Under the pieces are notes generated by a model. It was not told the origin of the DNA. It was given only the letters and a program-made list of their open reading frames with translations, and made no database searches. The position numbers and the translations under genes were made by a program. DNA of 64,000 nt from Clostridium estertheticum (GTDB taxonomy: Bacteria; Bacillota; Clostridia; Clostridiales; Clostridiaceae): positions 145,001 through 209,000 of the forward strand of contig NZ_JAAMNH020000001.1 in the NCBI RefSeq assembly GCF_011065935.2. Direction: 5' to 3'. Positions 1-14,552 of the stretch are shown piece by piece (within the stretch, counting starts at the first letter, position 1; each line of letters begins with the position of its first letter).

Positions 1-2254
<2,254 letters not shown>

Positions 2255-2272
2255 AATATATATATGAAGCGA

Positions 2273-2298
2273 AAATTTCACTGTGCAATTTTGAGAGA
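2273..2298 (+). other. 3' arm of 23S processing stem
   Basis: The stretch AATTTCACTGTGCAATTTTG is complementary to the leader before the complete 23S gene (5000-5024). It is the 3' arm of the long helix that normally encloses precursor 23S rRNA and is cut by RNase III-type enzymes. The 5' arm of this operon is outside the window. Confidence 0.75.
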
Positions 2299-2313
2299 AT
2301 ATAATTTTCTCAA

Positions 2314-2430
2314 TCTGGTGATTATGGCATGAAGGTAACACCCGTTCCCATACCGAACACGAAGGTTAAGCTTCAATGCGCTAATGGTACTGCAGGGGCA
2401 ACCTTGTGGGAGAGTAGGTCGTCGCCAGGT
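2314..2430 (+). rRNA. rrf: 5S rRNA (copy 1)
   Basis: It starts at TCTGGTGATTATGGC and ends at GTCGCCAGGT, about 117 bases, directly after 23S. The helix III/loop C segment (CCCGTTCCCATACCGAACAC) is close to the usual bacterial sequence. It differs from copy 2 (8138-8254) at several internal positions. Confidence 0.96.
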
Positions 2431-2436
2431 AAAAAT

Positions 2437-2513
2437 GGATCTTTAGCTCAGCTGGTTAGAGCTACCGGCTCATAACCGGTCGGTCCGGGGTTCGAGTCCC
2501 TGAAGGTCCACCA
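2437..2513 (+). tRNA. tRNA-Met (CAT)
   Basis: A 77-base cloverleaf with encoded CCA. The acceptor GGATCTT pairs with AAGGTCC, the D stem is GCTC/GAGC, and the anticodon stem ACCGG/CCGGT holds loop CTCATAA with anticodon CAT. The discriminator base is A, which suits the TGGT bulge of the T-box leader upstream of metG in this window. Elongator or initiator identity was not tested; the A-U and G-C acceptor pairs favour an elongator. Confidence 0.95.
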
Positions 2514-2545
2514 AAAAAAACAGTTCTATTGAACTGTTTTTTTAT
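2514..2545 (+). terminator. rrn operon 1 terminator
   Basis: Hairpin AACAGTTC-tatt-GAACTGTT followed by a run of T directly after tRNA-Met; ends the first rRNA/tRNA unit. Confidence 0.9.
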
Positions 2546-2969
2546 TTTCAACAATTATTAATTTTAAAAAAAATTTTTTTATTAACATAAATCACGCGGA
2601 TATGTGTGGATAATGTTGATACATTTTGTATAAAAGATAAGTATATATACTTACGAAAGCAAAACTGTACAGTTATGTTTAATATAAATGATTTATATTT
2701 ACTCACATATATTAAAGAAGGATTGGCATAAATATTTATGCCAATCCTTTTGGTGTTTAAAAGAGATGTATTTTAAACAAGATTTAATTATTAAAATATA
2801 TGGACACTCATTCAGGCGTGTCAGTATAGTTAATTCTTAGTATTTTTGAGTAATATGGAGCATACAAACACTAATGTTATTATATAAATGTTAGTTAAAA
2901 TACAAAACTATATTCTTATGATAAGATATTCCTTGTCGTTGCGAATGAGTAACGATAAAAACAAATTGG
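2546..2969. other. rRNA inter-operon region with palindrome and a DnaA box
   Basis: No gene seen. It holds a consensus DnaA box TGTGGATAA at 2605-2613 and a perfect 32-base palindrome at 2718-2749 followed by TTGGTGTTT. The promoter of the second rRNA operon should lie here, but I could not pick a convincing -35/-10 pair. Confidence 0.6.
2718..2749. repeat. Perfect 32-bp palindrome
   Basis: The left half AAGGATTGGCATAAAT is followed immediately by its exact reverse complement, with no spacer. The following T-rich stretch makes it terminator-like, but no gene or RNA unit is seen between it and the terminator at 2514-2545. Confidence 0.8.
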
Positions 2970-2997
2970 TCTTTGAAAATTAAACAGAGAAATAGGT
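2970..2997 (+). other. 5' arm of 16S processing stem
   Basis: The leader TCTTTGAAAATTAAACAGAG is complementary, with one bulge, to 4722-4748 downstream of 16S. Together they form the long helix enclosing precursor 16S. The TCTTTGAAAATT part is shared with the 23S leader at 5000. Confidence 0.8.
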
Positions 2998-3149
2998 AAA
3001 ATAGCGAAATAATATTTCGCTTGACCAGTTAATTACTTTAGATAAAAAAGTAATTTTAGTCGTAAGACTAAAAAGTATGTAATGAGCTTGCTAACCAGCT
3101 TAACAGTTGGCGCAGATTATTCATTTCAAATAAAAAGTGTAAACTTTTA

Positions 3150-4665
<1,516 letters not shown>

Positions 4666-4721
4666 AGGGAGTAGATGCAAAGACTTCGGTCAATGCAAAA
4701 CATCTACTGTAATTACTCGTA

Positions 4722-4748
4722 ACCTATTCTCTGTTTAATTTTGAGAGA
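4722..4748 (+). other. 3' arm of 16S processing stem
   Basis: ACCTATTCTCTGTTTAATTT pairs with the leader at 2970-2997. Confidence 0.78.
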
Positions 4749-4831
4749 CTAATTTTAGTTACTCTTTAGAGTTAAATTAATTCTTCCGAGTTAACTAATA
4801 AATAGTTTTTCTAAAGTGAAATTCCAAAAAT

Positions 4832-4907
4832 GGGGGTATAGCTCAGCTGGGAGAGCACCTGCCTTGCACGCAGGGGGTCAAGGGTTCGATTCCCTTTACC
4901 TCCACCA
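4832..4907 (+). tRNA. tRNA-Ala (TGC)
   Basis: A 76-base cloverleaf with CCA, acceptor GGGGGTA/TACCTCC and anticodon TGC in loop CTTGCAC. It lies in the 16S-23S spacer, the usual place for tRNA-Ala in Firmicutes. Confidence 0.97.
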
Positions 4908-4912
4908 TTAAT

Positions 4913-4989
4913 GGGTCTATAGCTCAGCTGGTTAGAGCGCTGCTCTGATAAGGCAGAAGTCGATGGTTCGAGTCCATTTAGACCCACCA
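4913..4989 (+). tRNA. tRNA-Ile (GAT)
   Basis: A 77-base cloverleaf with CCA, acceptor GGGTCTA/TAGACCC and anticodon GAT in loop CTGATAA. It lies five bases after tRNA-Ala in the 16S-23S spacer. Confidence 0.97.
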
Positions 4990-4999
4990 TTTTTTATGT

Positions 5000-5024
5000 T
5001 CTTTGAAAATTGCACAGTGAAATT
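5000..5024 (+). other. 5' arm of 23S processing stem
   Basis: TCTTTGAAAATTGCACAGTG pairs with 8097-8121 downstream of 23S and with 2273-2298 of the other operon. Confidence 0.8.
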
Positions 5025-5149
5025 AAAGTTGTTTTAATAAGTTTAAAACTACGTAAGTAGTTATGAATGAATTTAATACAATTTCGCAAAATCAATCAAA
5101 CCGTCTATTTAAATAGGCGAAGTTGTCTATGCAAATAGACAAAGATAAA

Positions 5150-8074
<2,925 letters not shown>

Positions 8075-8096
8075 AATATATATATATGAAGCGAAA

Positions 8097-8121
8097 AATT
8101 TCACTGTGCAATTTTGAGAGA
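8097..8121 (+). other. 3' arm of 23S processing stem
   Basis: AATTTCACTGTGCAATTTTG is complementary to 5000-5024 and closes the precursor 23S helix. Confidence 0.8.
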
Positions 8122-8137
8122 ATATAAATTTTCTCAA

Positions 8138-8254
8138 TCTGGTGATTATGGCATGAAGGTAACACCCCTTCCCATACCGAACAGGTCGGTTAAGCTTCAA
8201 TGCGCTAATGGTACTGCAGGGGCAACCTTGTGGGAGAGTAGGTCATCGCCAGGT
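8138..8254 (+). rRNA. rrf: 5S rRNA (copy 2, divergent)
   Basis: Same ends as copy 1. The helix III/loop C region reads CCCCTTCCCATACCGAACAG then GTCGGTT, where copy 1 has CCCGTTCCCATACCGAACAC then GAAGGTT; a further change is GTCATCGCC against GTCGTCGCC. It remains recognisable as 5S from both ends. Confidence 0.95.
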
Positions 8255-8259
8255 AATGT

Positions 8260-8335
<76 letters not shown>

Positions 8336-8341
8336 GTTTTT

Positions 8342-8416
8342 GGCGCTATAGCCAAGCGGTAAGGTCAAGGTCTGCAAAACCTTTATTCCCCGGTTCAAAT
8401 CCGGGTGGCGCCTCCA
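8342..8416 (+). tRNA. tRNA-Cys (GCA)
   Basis: A 75-base cloverleaf with CCA, acceptor GGCGCTA/TGGCGCC, anticodon GCA in loop TCTGCAA, discriminator T. Last gene of the second rRNA/tRNA unit. Confidence 0.96.
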
Positions 8417-8450
8417 AAGCACTTTGTAAATATACAAGGTGCTTTTTTTT
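8416..8450 (+). terminator. rrn operon 2 terminator
   Basis: Hairpin AAAGCAC..TGTA-aata-TACA..GTGCTTT followed by eight T, starting at the last base of tRNA-Cys. Confidence 0.92.
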
Positions 8451-8873
8451 CGTTCACTATGATTTAATGAATATATTGAAATAAAACTTCAGAAGCCTTA
8501 TAAAGTGGGTAATCCTACAAAATATTGTAGAACATTAAAATGAAAAATGGATAATTTTATAAGCTGAAATGTATAAGTTTACATTTATGGAGATACACTT
8601 ATACTAAGTTCATATTCTTTAATAGGTATAAATAAATGATATGACAATAACATTTTATAAAAAGTAGTAATATAGAGATAAACTTAGAAATACATATGTT
8701 GATACATATAAACTACTATAAACATGCTATATGCTCATATACTAAGGTTATACACACTATAAGGAACTTAGGACAAGTAGATTAATATATGAAATGCTAG
8801 TATAATCACATATGTTGGACACAAAACTATTTATGCCTAACTTTTTAAATTACTTCAGGGGGTCTAAAATTTT
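8451..8873. other. AT-rich gap without a gene
   Basis: No credible open frame or structured RNA seen. One DnaA-box match, TTATACACA, lies at 8748-8756. A possible -10 (TATAAT near 8801) precedes the next gene, without a good -35. Confidence 0.4.
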
Positions 8874-9365
8874 ATGTATAAAGAAATGGTTCAAAGAAAA
8901 AAATTTCCAGCTGTGGTATTATTGTTTATTACACTAATAACGTTTATATGCCTATCAGATTTATTACCTAAGATAAGTATAGGTAGCATAAATTTAAAAA
9001 CATTTATAACTATGTTTTTTAATACATTAATGCTAGCTCTTTGCTATATTGAGTTTTCAAAATGTAAGATTAAGTATAAATATTCTATTGTGGCAGATCA
9101 ATTTATTATTCATAAAATAAAAGGTGAAGATGCTAAAATACTAGAGGATATTAAATTAAAGGATATAGAGTTTATTGGTAAATATAGTAATTGCAATGCA
9201 GATATTCATGTTAGCAGTAGTAAAAAGTATTTGTGTTCTACATTTAATGGAAATAAGTTTTGTTGTGTATATAAAGCAGGGGATAAATTCAAAAAGTTTT
9301 ACTTTGAGCCTAGTGATGGTCTTATGAGTAAGATTAGGTCAATAAAAGCTAAACCATTATTTTAA
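8874..9365 (+). CDS. Hypothetical two-helix membrane protein
   Basis: I do not recognise this 163-residue protein. Residues about 10-30 (FPAVVLLFITLITFICL) and 40-60 (TFITMFFNTLMLALCY) are hydrophobic and look like two membrane helices. The rest (about 65-163) is a soluble, Lys-rich tail with alternating strands, reminiscent of small PH-like membrane-associated domains; that likeness is inference. The ATG is preceded by a strong TTCAGGGGG site. It is monocistronic, between the tRNA-Cys terminator and its own terminator at 9389, and its base use resembles the neighbours. Confidence 0.75.
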   Translation: MYKEMVQRKKFPAVVLLFITLITFICLSDLLPKISIGSINLKTFITMFFNTLMLALCYIEFSKCKIKYKYSIVADQFIIHKIKGEDAKILEDIKLKDIEFIGKYSNCNADIHVSSSKKYLCSTFNGNKFCCVYKAGDKFKKFYFEPSDGLMSKIRSIKAKPLF

Positions 9366-9388
9366 AAAATAAAATTAGAGATTTATAT

Positions 9389-9428
9389 AAGAAGTATAAT
9401 TAAATTATGATTATACTTCTTTTTTTTA
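9389..9428 (+). terminator. Terminator
   Basis: Perfect stem AAGAAGTATAAT / ATTATACTTCTT followed by T-run; serves the membrane protein gene and may also act for the convergent M20-like gene. Confidence 0.88.
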
Positions 9429-9461
9429 TTACAAAGATATTTTCTAACTGTTAATCATATG

Positions 9462-10607
9462 TTATTTTACTTCAACTGTAATTTCTTTGAGTAAATCTTC
9501 TTTTTCAATAATGTCTAGCCCAGTTATGGCAAGAGCTATTGCGGCTTTTATAGTATTATCTTTACTGAAGTCTGTCTGAGTTTCTAGAGCAAATGCTTGC
9601 GATGGGCAACTTATTAGGGACTTCTGTGTAATAGCTATTGAGGGGTATATGCATGGAGTAATATGGCTTATAGAGCCTATACCTAATCCATATCTTGCAT
9701 TTTTACATGGTTCAATATCAATAATGCCGGATTCTTTTAAGTTATGTGTAAATATCCTTGATAGTGATTTATTAGTTAAAAGTTCTTCAGAAGGTAATTC
9801 AAATAGGCTAATATCTGCAGTCATATTCATTATTTCAGACATTGATCTAGTAAGATCCAACACAGTTTTTTCTAATACTTTAGCCTCAGTTAGTTTAGTA
9901 GCTGTCAAATATAGTTTAGCCTCGGACTTAGAAAATGAGTTAGGACAAGAGGATACATTCTTTATAGAGACAGCATCAATAGATAAACTCTTGTTTAATC
10001 CTTTTATTAATTGATTTAAGGCATTAAGTATAAACAAATAGGTATCTAAAGATGAAAAGTTACTAAGCTCTTTATTCTTAGTATTAATATCTTGCCTATA
10101 CACAATTTTAATTGGAATGGTAGCCATGGAGGTACCACTTTCTGCATTGCTTATATCAGAGTGAGGTGCAATGATAACATCAATATCTTCAAAACATTTT
10201 TCTTTTGTTAGTGTCAATTCTGATCCATTGGAGTAACCACCTGGACATCCTAGTAAAATTACACTCCCACCACTTTTAGATATTACCTTTGATAAACCCA
10301 GGGCTGCTGCAGTAGAAATACTTGCATTTACGTTATTACCAAAAATATGACCTACATTTTCGGTGGCTGTATACTTGCATATATAACATATCTTAGGATG
10401 ACCACTCCCGTATTCAGCATAAAAAGAAGTAGGAATATTACAATAGTTTTCTTGTATTTCGAAATTATGATCTTTTAACATATTTATTATATAGGAACAA
10501 CCCTTATATTCTTTATAACTTGTTTCTGGATTATCATAGAGGTATTTAGATAAATTATGTATATCGTCTTTTATAGTACTTAAATAACTTATAATCTCTT
10601 GTTTCAT
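9462..10607 (-). CDS. M20-fold amidohydrolase-like protein lacking metal ligands
   Basis: The 381-residue frame has the layout of M20D amidohydrolases (AbgB/HipO-like): an N-terminal helical cap region (NPETSYKEYKG), the core, an inserted dimerisation domain and the C-terminal core. Where relatives carry the zinc ligands, this protein reads YTAT instead of YDAL, GHIFGNN instead of GHACGHN, and PGGYSNG instead of the PAEE-type Glu pair; only the later His (APHSD) remains. Hydrolase activity is therefore doubtful, and a binding or regulatory role is inference. I chose the ATG at 10607 because GAGGAG sits eight bases before it; an upstream ATG at 10625 would place that site inside the gene. Stand-alone on the minus strand. 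Confidence 0.8.
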   Translation of the reverse strand: MKQEIISYLSTIKDDIHNLSKYLYDNPETSYKEYKGCSYIINMLKDHNFEIQENYCNIPTSFYAEYGSGHPKICYICKYTATENVGHIFGNNVNASISTAAALGLSKVISKSGGSVILLGCPGGYSNGSELTLTKEKCFEDIDVIIAPHSDISNAESGTSMATIPIKIVYRQDINTKNKELSNFSSLDTYLFILNALNQLIKGLNKSLSIDAVSIKNVSSCPNSFSKSEAKLYLTATKLTEAKVLEKTVLDLTRSMSEIMNMTADISLFELPSEELLTNKSLSRIFTHNLKESGIIDIEPCKNARYGLGIGSISHITPCIYPSIAITQKSLISCPSQAFALETQTDFSKDNTIKAAIALAITGLDIIEKEDLLKEITVEVK

Positions 10608-10888
10608 GCAATGAACTCCTCTCAAATTTTCGATATTATAACATAGTTAGTATAACCTAAGGTGCATAAATATATTGATATTAACAAATAAAGTTTTATA
10701 AGGTCATATAACAATTTTTAATAGCTTGTTTTGGCTTAAAATGTAGATAAATATATTTCCAATAATTATGTGGACAAAATAAGAAACCGTACTTACTTGA
10801 ATAAAATATATAATAAGAGGCTATACTTTAGGTAGTTTTAGATACACCTAGGGTGATGATTTAAGAGAGCAAGTTTAAGGGGGAAATT

Positions 10889-11101
10889 ATGAAAAAAGAA
10901 AAATGTATTATATGTAGAAAGCCTCTAAATGATGGTATAATAATAAATGGAAGAGGAATTTGTGTGAATTGCGAAGGAAGAATTATAGAAGCAAAGGCTA
11001 ATACGGATTTCTATGAATATTACAAGAACTGTATAAGAAAGACTTTGGTACAGTTTATACCAAGAGGAGTGACTAAAGATTGTCAAGACTACCACTTGTA
11101 G
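10889..11101 (+). CDS. csfB: Anti-sigma factor Gin (CsfB) family
   Basis: A 70-residue protein with two zinc-knuckle pairs, CIIC at residues 6-9 and CVNC about 20 residues later, as in Gin. In Bacillus, Gin is made under sigma-F in the forespore and binds sigma-G (and sigma-E in the mother cell) to stop early or misplaced activity. Position supports the call: csfB is also upstream of the yaaO decarboxylase and tmk in Bacillus. The start follows AAGGGGG. The 3' end overlaps the next gene by 22 bases, which suggests translational coupling. A sigma-F promoter is expected in the gap before it but I could not fix one. Confidence 0.85.
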   Translation: MKKEKCIICRKPLNDGIIINGRGICVNCEGRIIEAKANTDFYEYYKNCIRKTLVQFIPRGVTKDCQDYHL

Positions 11102-12528
11102 AAGGAGTGTTAAAATATATAAAAGAAAGAAATATTCCATTTGCTATGCCAGGTCATAAAGGTGGGCGTGGATTTTTAAAAACGGTGAAAGGTAAGGAAC
11201 TTTATAAAAATCTTATAAAAGGCGATATTACTGAGGTTTTCGGACTAGACAATCTTCATTGTCCAGAGGGCATAATAGAGGAATCTCAAAAGTTGTTGAG
11301 TGAATACTATGGAAGTATTAAATCTTATTTTCTAGTGAATGGAAGTACTAGTGGGAATCTAGCTATGATTTTCTCATGTTTTAACGAGGGCGACAAAATT
11401 ATTGTAGAGAGAAATTGTCATCGTTCCATATTTAATGCCATTATCATGAGAAAATTGAAACCAGTATACATTAAGAATAAAATTAATTCTAAATATGATG
11501 CTCCTTTTCCCTTAGATAAGGAGCATTTTTTATATTTAATTAATAAAAATAAAGATGCTAAAGGTATTATTGTTACCTACCCTAATTATTATGGTATATG
11601 CTTCGATTTACCATATGTCATTGAAGTAGCTAGAAAATATGATATGAAGGTATTGGTAGATGCTGCACATGGTGCTCATTTTGGGGCATCGGTGTTATTA
11701 CCTGAAAATCCTTTGAAAATAGGAGCAAATATGGTAGTTATGAGTGCACATAAAACACTACCTAGTTTAACACAAACAGCTTTTTTACATGTTGGTGAAG
11801 GTATTGATACTAGTAAAGTAGATTTTTATGTAAGTGCTTTTTTAAGTACAAGTCCCTCCTATATGCTTTTATGCTCTATGGATTATGCAAGATTTTATAT
11901 TGAGGAGTATGGTGAAAATGACTATGAAAAGTTAATTGAACTCTGCCAGTTTTATAAAGAAAAAATTAATAGTCTAGGAAAATTTTATATTTTAGGACCT
12001 GAAGACTTACATGAGATGTCAGTAAATCATGATGAGGATATTAATAAGTATACTATGGATTTAACTAGGTATATACTAAATGTACCTAAAGGTTATAGTG
12101 GGCATAAATTATTAGAATATTTAAGAGTAAACAAAATTCAAGCTGAGATGAGTGATAGTAGAAACGTAGTTTTAATATTCTCTCCCTTTAATTCGCAGCA
12201 AGATTTTAAGTTCTTGTACAAAGCTCTTAAAAACTGTGATATGAATACTTTAAAAGAGGAATATGTAGAGATAATAGATTACGATATTCCAATTCCAATT
12301 ATGTACCCATATGAAGTAATGGGTATGGAAAAAACTATGGTAGAGTTAAGAAAATCAGCGGGTAAAATAAGTGCTGTAGCAATAGTACCATATCCGCCAG
12401 GAATACCTATTGTAATGCCTGGAGAAAGACTAGATGAGCATACTATAGATGTAATAGAATATTACATGCAGTGCAATGTAACAGTGCTAGGAATTAATGA
12501 GGGAAAAGTTGAAACAGTAGAGAAATAG
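11080..12528 (+). CDS. Orn/Lys/Arg decarboxylase-family PLP enzyme (YaaO-like)
   Basis: At 482 residues it is the short class of fold-type I basic amino-acid decarboxylases. The N-terminal MPGHKGG motif lies at about 23-29, and the PLP lysine is in SAHKTLPSLTQTAFLHV at about 225-240. A C-terminal domain carries the PYPPGIPIVMPGE motif at about 445-458. The substrate (arginine, lysine or ornithine) cannot be read from sequence. The start is TTG at 11080 after GAGGAG, inside the end of gin; no better ATG precedes the conserved N-terminus. Fifty bases separate it from tmk. Same slot as B. subtilis yaaO. Confidence 0.9.
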   Translation: MSRLPLVEGVLKYIKERNIPFAMPGHKGGRGFLKTVKGKELYKNLIKGDITEVFGLDNLHCPEGIIEESQKLLSEYYGSIKSYFLVNGSTSGNLAMIFSCFNEGDKIIVERNCHRSIFNAIIMRKLKPVYIKNKINSKYDAPFPLDKEHFLYLINKNKDAKGIIVTYPNYYGICFDLPYVIEVARKYDMKVLVDAAHGAHFGASVLLPENPLKIGANMVVMSAHKTLPSLTQTAFLHVGEGIDTSKVDFYVSAFLSTSPSYMLLCSMDYARFYIEEYGENDYEKLIELCQFYKEKINSLGKFYILGPEDLHEMSVNHDEDINKYTMDLTRYILNVPKGYSGHKLLEYLRVNKIQAEMSDSRNVVLIFSPFNSQQDFKFLYKALKNCDMNTLKEEYVEIIDYDIPIPIMYPYEVMGMEKTMVELRKSAGKISAVAIVPYPPGIPIVMPGERLDEHTIDVIEYYMQCNVTVLGINEGKVETVEK

Positions 12529-12578
12529 ATATTATAATTAATATCTATTAATATATACATATTGGTGGAGGGGATTGC

Positions 12579-13199
12579 ATGGAAATTGGTCGTCTAATAG
12601 CATTAGAGGGTCCAGATGGTTCAGGAAAAACTACTCAAATAGAATTATTGGAAGGGTATCTAAAACAATCAGGATATGAGGTAGTAAGAACAAGAGAGCC
12701 TGGAGGAACAGAAATTAGCGAGAAAATCAGAGAAATAATATTAGATAACGATAATTCTAATATGAGCTATATGTGTGAAGCATTGCTCTATGCCGCGTCT
12801 CGTGCACAATTGGTTAATGAGGTTATAAAGCCAGCTTTAAAATCTGGCAAAATGGTCATATGTGATCGCTTTGTTTATTCTTCAATGGTGTATCAAGGAA
12901 TTGGTAGAGGTCTTGGAATAGAGCGAATAAGAAGCATTAATCAAGCTGCCTTAGATGGACTAGAGGCAGATTTAACTTTTATGATTACCATCCCCTATGA
13001 GGAGGGACTAAAGAGGAAAAAAATGCAGGGGACTTTAGATCGATTAGAAAACAGTGGAAATGAGTTTCACAAAAAAGTTTTTGAAGGTTACTTAGATATT
13101 TGTAAAAAATATGATAAAATAGAAGTAATCAATGGCAATAGAAATGTAGATGAAATACATAAAGATATAATAAGGGCTATTAAAAAAATAAAATTATAA
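12579..13199 (+). CDS. tmk: Thymidylate kinase
   Basis: This 206-residue enzyme phosphorylates dTMP to dTDP in the cytoplasm for DNA synthesis. The P-loop GPDGSGKTTQ is at about 11-20. The REPGGTEISEKIR substrate-binding segment follows at about 39-51, the CDRFVYSS motif near 95 and the lid region near 145. The ATG has a strong GGTGGAGGGG site. Next gene darA begins 14 bases on, so the cluster is an operon, in the same order as in Bacillus. Confidence 0.97.
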   Translation: MEIGRLIALEGPDGSGKTTQIELLEGYLKQSGYEVVRTREPGGTEISEKIREIILDNDNSNMSYMCEALLYAASRAQLVNEVIKPALKSGKMVICDRFVYSSMVYQGIGRGLGIERIRSINQAALDGLEADLTFMITIPYEEGLKRKKMQGTLDRLENSGNEFHKKVFEGYLDICKKYDKIEVINGNRNVDEIHKDIIRAIKKIKL

Positions 13200-13213
13200 A
13201 AGGATGGGGTTAT

Positions 13214-13543
13214 ATGAAATTAGTTATTGCAATAGTACAAGATGATGATGCAAGTGATTTAATTGAGGTAATAACAGATAAAGATTTTAGAGTTACAAAA
13301 CTCGCCACAACAGGTGGGTTTCTAAAATCAGGAAATACAACATTGCTAATAGGTGTGGAGAAAGAAAAGGTAGATGAAGTTTTGGCTATTATAAAGGATG
13401 TATGCAAGTCAAGAAAGCAAATAGTAACATCACCTTCACCTGTAGCAGGATCAACAGGAGTATATATGCCTTTTCCTATTGAAGTTGACGCAGGTGGAGC
13501 AAATGTATTTGTAGTTGATGTAGATAAGTATATAAAGGTATAA
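13214..13543 (+). CDS. darA: Cyclic-di-AMP receptor protein (DarA/PstA, YaaQ)
   Basis: A 109-residue PII-like protein of the DUF970 family. Conserved features are the start KLVIAIVQDDDASDLIEV, the loop ATTGGFLKSGNTTLLIGV at about 35-53, and the C-terminal strand ending in FVVDVDKYIKV. Known members bind cyclic di-AMP as trimers; downstream partners are still uncertain. It sits between tmk and holB as in Firmicutes generally, and is followed by a perfect hairpin at 13550-13587 before holB. Confidence 0.95.
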   Translation: MKLVIAIVQDDDASDLIEVITDKDFRVTKLATTGGFLKSGNTTLLIGVEKEKVDEVLAIIKDVCKSRKQIVTSPSPVAGSTGVYMPFPIEVDAGGANVFVVDVDKYIKV

Positions 13544-13549
13544 CTATTT

Positions 13550-13587
13550 ATAAGCAAGTATATAAATATAAATATATACTTGCTTAT
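13550..13587 (+). repeat. Perfect 15-bp-arm hairpin between darA and holB
   Basis: Arms ATAAGCAAGTATATA and TATATACTTGCTTAT are exact complements around an 8-base loop. There is no T-run after it, so a standard terminator is unlikely. The holB ribosome binding site GGAGG starts nine bases after the hairpin. Confidence 0.8.
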
Positions 13588-13606
13588 ATGTATATGGAGG
13601 ATTAAA

Positions 13607-14551
13607 ATGAGTTTTGAGAGCATAATAGGTCATGATAATATAAAAAATCAAATAAGTAAATCTATAAATTTAGATAAACTATCGCATGCTCATCTTTTAG
13701 TTGGAGAGGATGGAATAGGAAAAAGTAAACTTGCAAGGAACATAGGGCTTAAGATTTTGGGAAAGAATAAAGATATGCAATACGCTGATTTAGTGGAATG
13801 GCATATAGAAAAAAATAAAAGTACTATAGGTGTAGGTTCTATAAGAACTTTAATTGAAGAAATTAATAAAAAACCCTATGAAGGGGATAAGAAAGTTATA
13901 ATTATTTACGAAGCAGATAAAATGACGCCTCAAGCCCAAAATGCGTACTTAAAAACAATTGAAGAGCCACCTGTGAATGTGACTATACTTTTATTATGTG
14001 AAAACTTAGAAGTTATATTGGACACAATAAAATCAAGATGTCAAATCCACAAGCTAAAAAGTTTAACTGTAGATGAGATGGAAAAATTTCTAAAAATAAA
14101 TTATCCGAATTTATCTTTAGAAGAAATAAAGGTTATTGTGGCCTTTAGTGATGGAATACCTGGAAAAGCAGAAAGATTTATTGGAGATAGTAATTTTAAG
14201 GATATTAGAAATATTACCTTGGAAATATTACTCCAGCTTAATAAAGTGGGAACTGAAGAGTTAATGAAGTATGAAAAGAAATTGTCCAATCAGAAGGAAA
14301 ACTTTAAAGAAATATTAACTGCATTTCTTTCGTATATTAGGGACACTATAATATATAAAGAAATTGAAGAAGAAAATATAATTATTAACATAGATAAGTT
14401 ATTAAGTATAAAAGAATTAGCCAATATATTTTCATTTAACAAATTAAATGGTATTATAAATATAATAAATGATACTAGAGAGAATTTGGATAGGAACGTT
14501 AACCCAGGGCTTACGTTCGAAGTAATGCTACTTAAGATGCAGGAGGTTTAA
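13607..14551 (+). CDS. holB: DNA polymerase III delta' subunit
   Basis: A 314-residue AAA+ clamp-loader subunit. Visible motifs are GHDNIKNQI at the start, the P-loop LLVGEDGIGKSKLAR near 26-40, and the SRCQIHKL 'SRC' motif near 150 that gives the arginine finger. It belongs to the complex that loads the beta clamp. The start was set at 13607, seven bases after TATGGAGG, rather than an upstream ATG within the hairpin flank. One base separates it from ricT. Confidence 0.95.
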   Translation: MSFESIIGHDNIKNQISKSINLDKLSHAHLLVGEDGIGKSKLARNIGLKILGKNKDMQYADLVEWHIEKNKSTIGVGSIRTLIEEINKKPYEGDKKVIIIYEADKMTPQAQNAYLKTIEEPPVNVTILLLCENLEVILDTIKSRCQIHKLKSLTVDEMEKFLKINYPNLSLEEIKVIVAFSDGIPGKAERFIGDSNFKDIRNITLEILLQLNKVGTEELMKYEKKLSNQKENFKEILTAFLSYIRDTIIYKEIEEENIIINIDKLLSIKELANIFSFNKLNGIINIINDTRENLDRNVNPGLTFEVMLLKMQEV

Positions 14552-14552
14552 C

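Noticed and set aside
9649..10014. 121-codon plus-strand frame
   Set aside because: Antisense shadow of the M20-like gene, no ribosome site.
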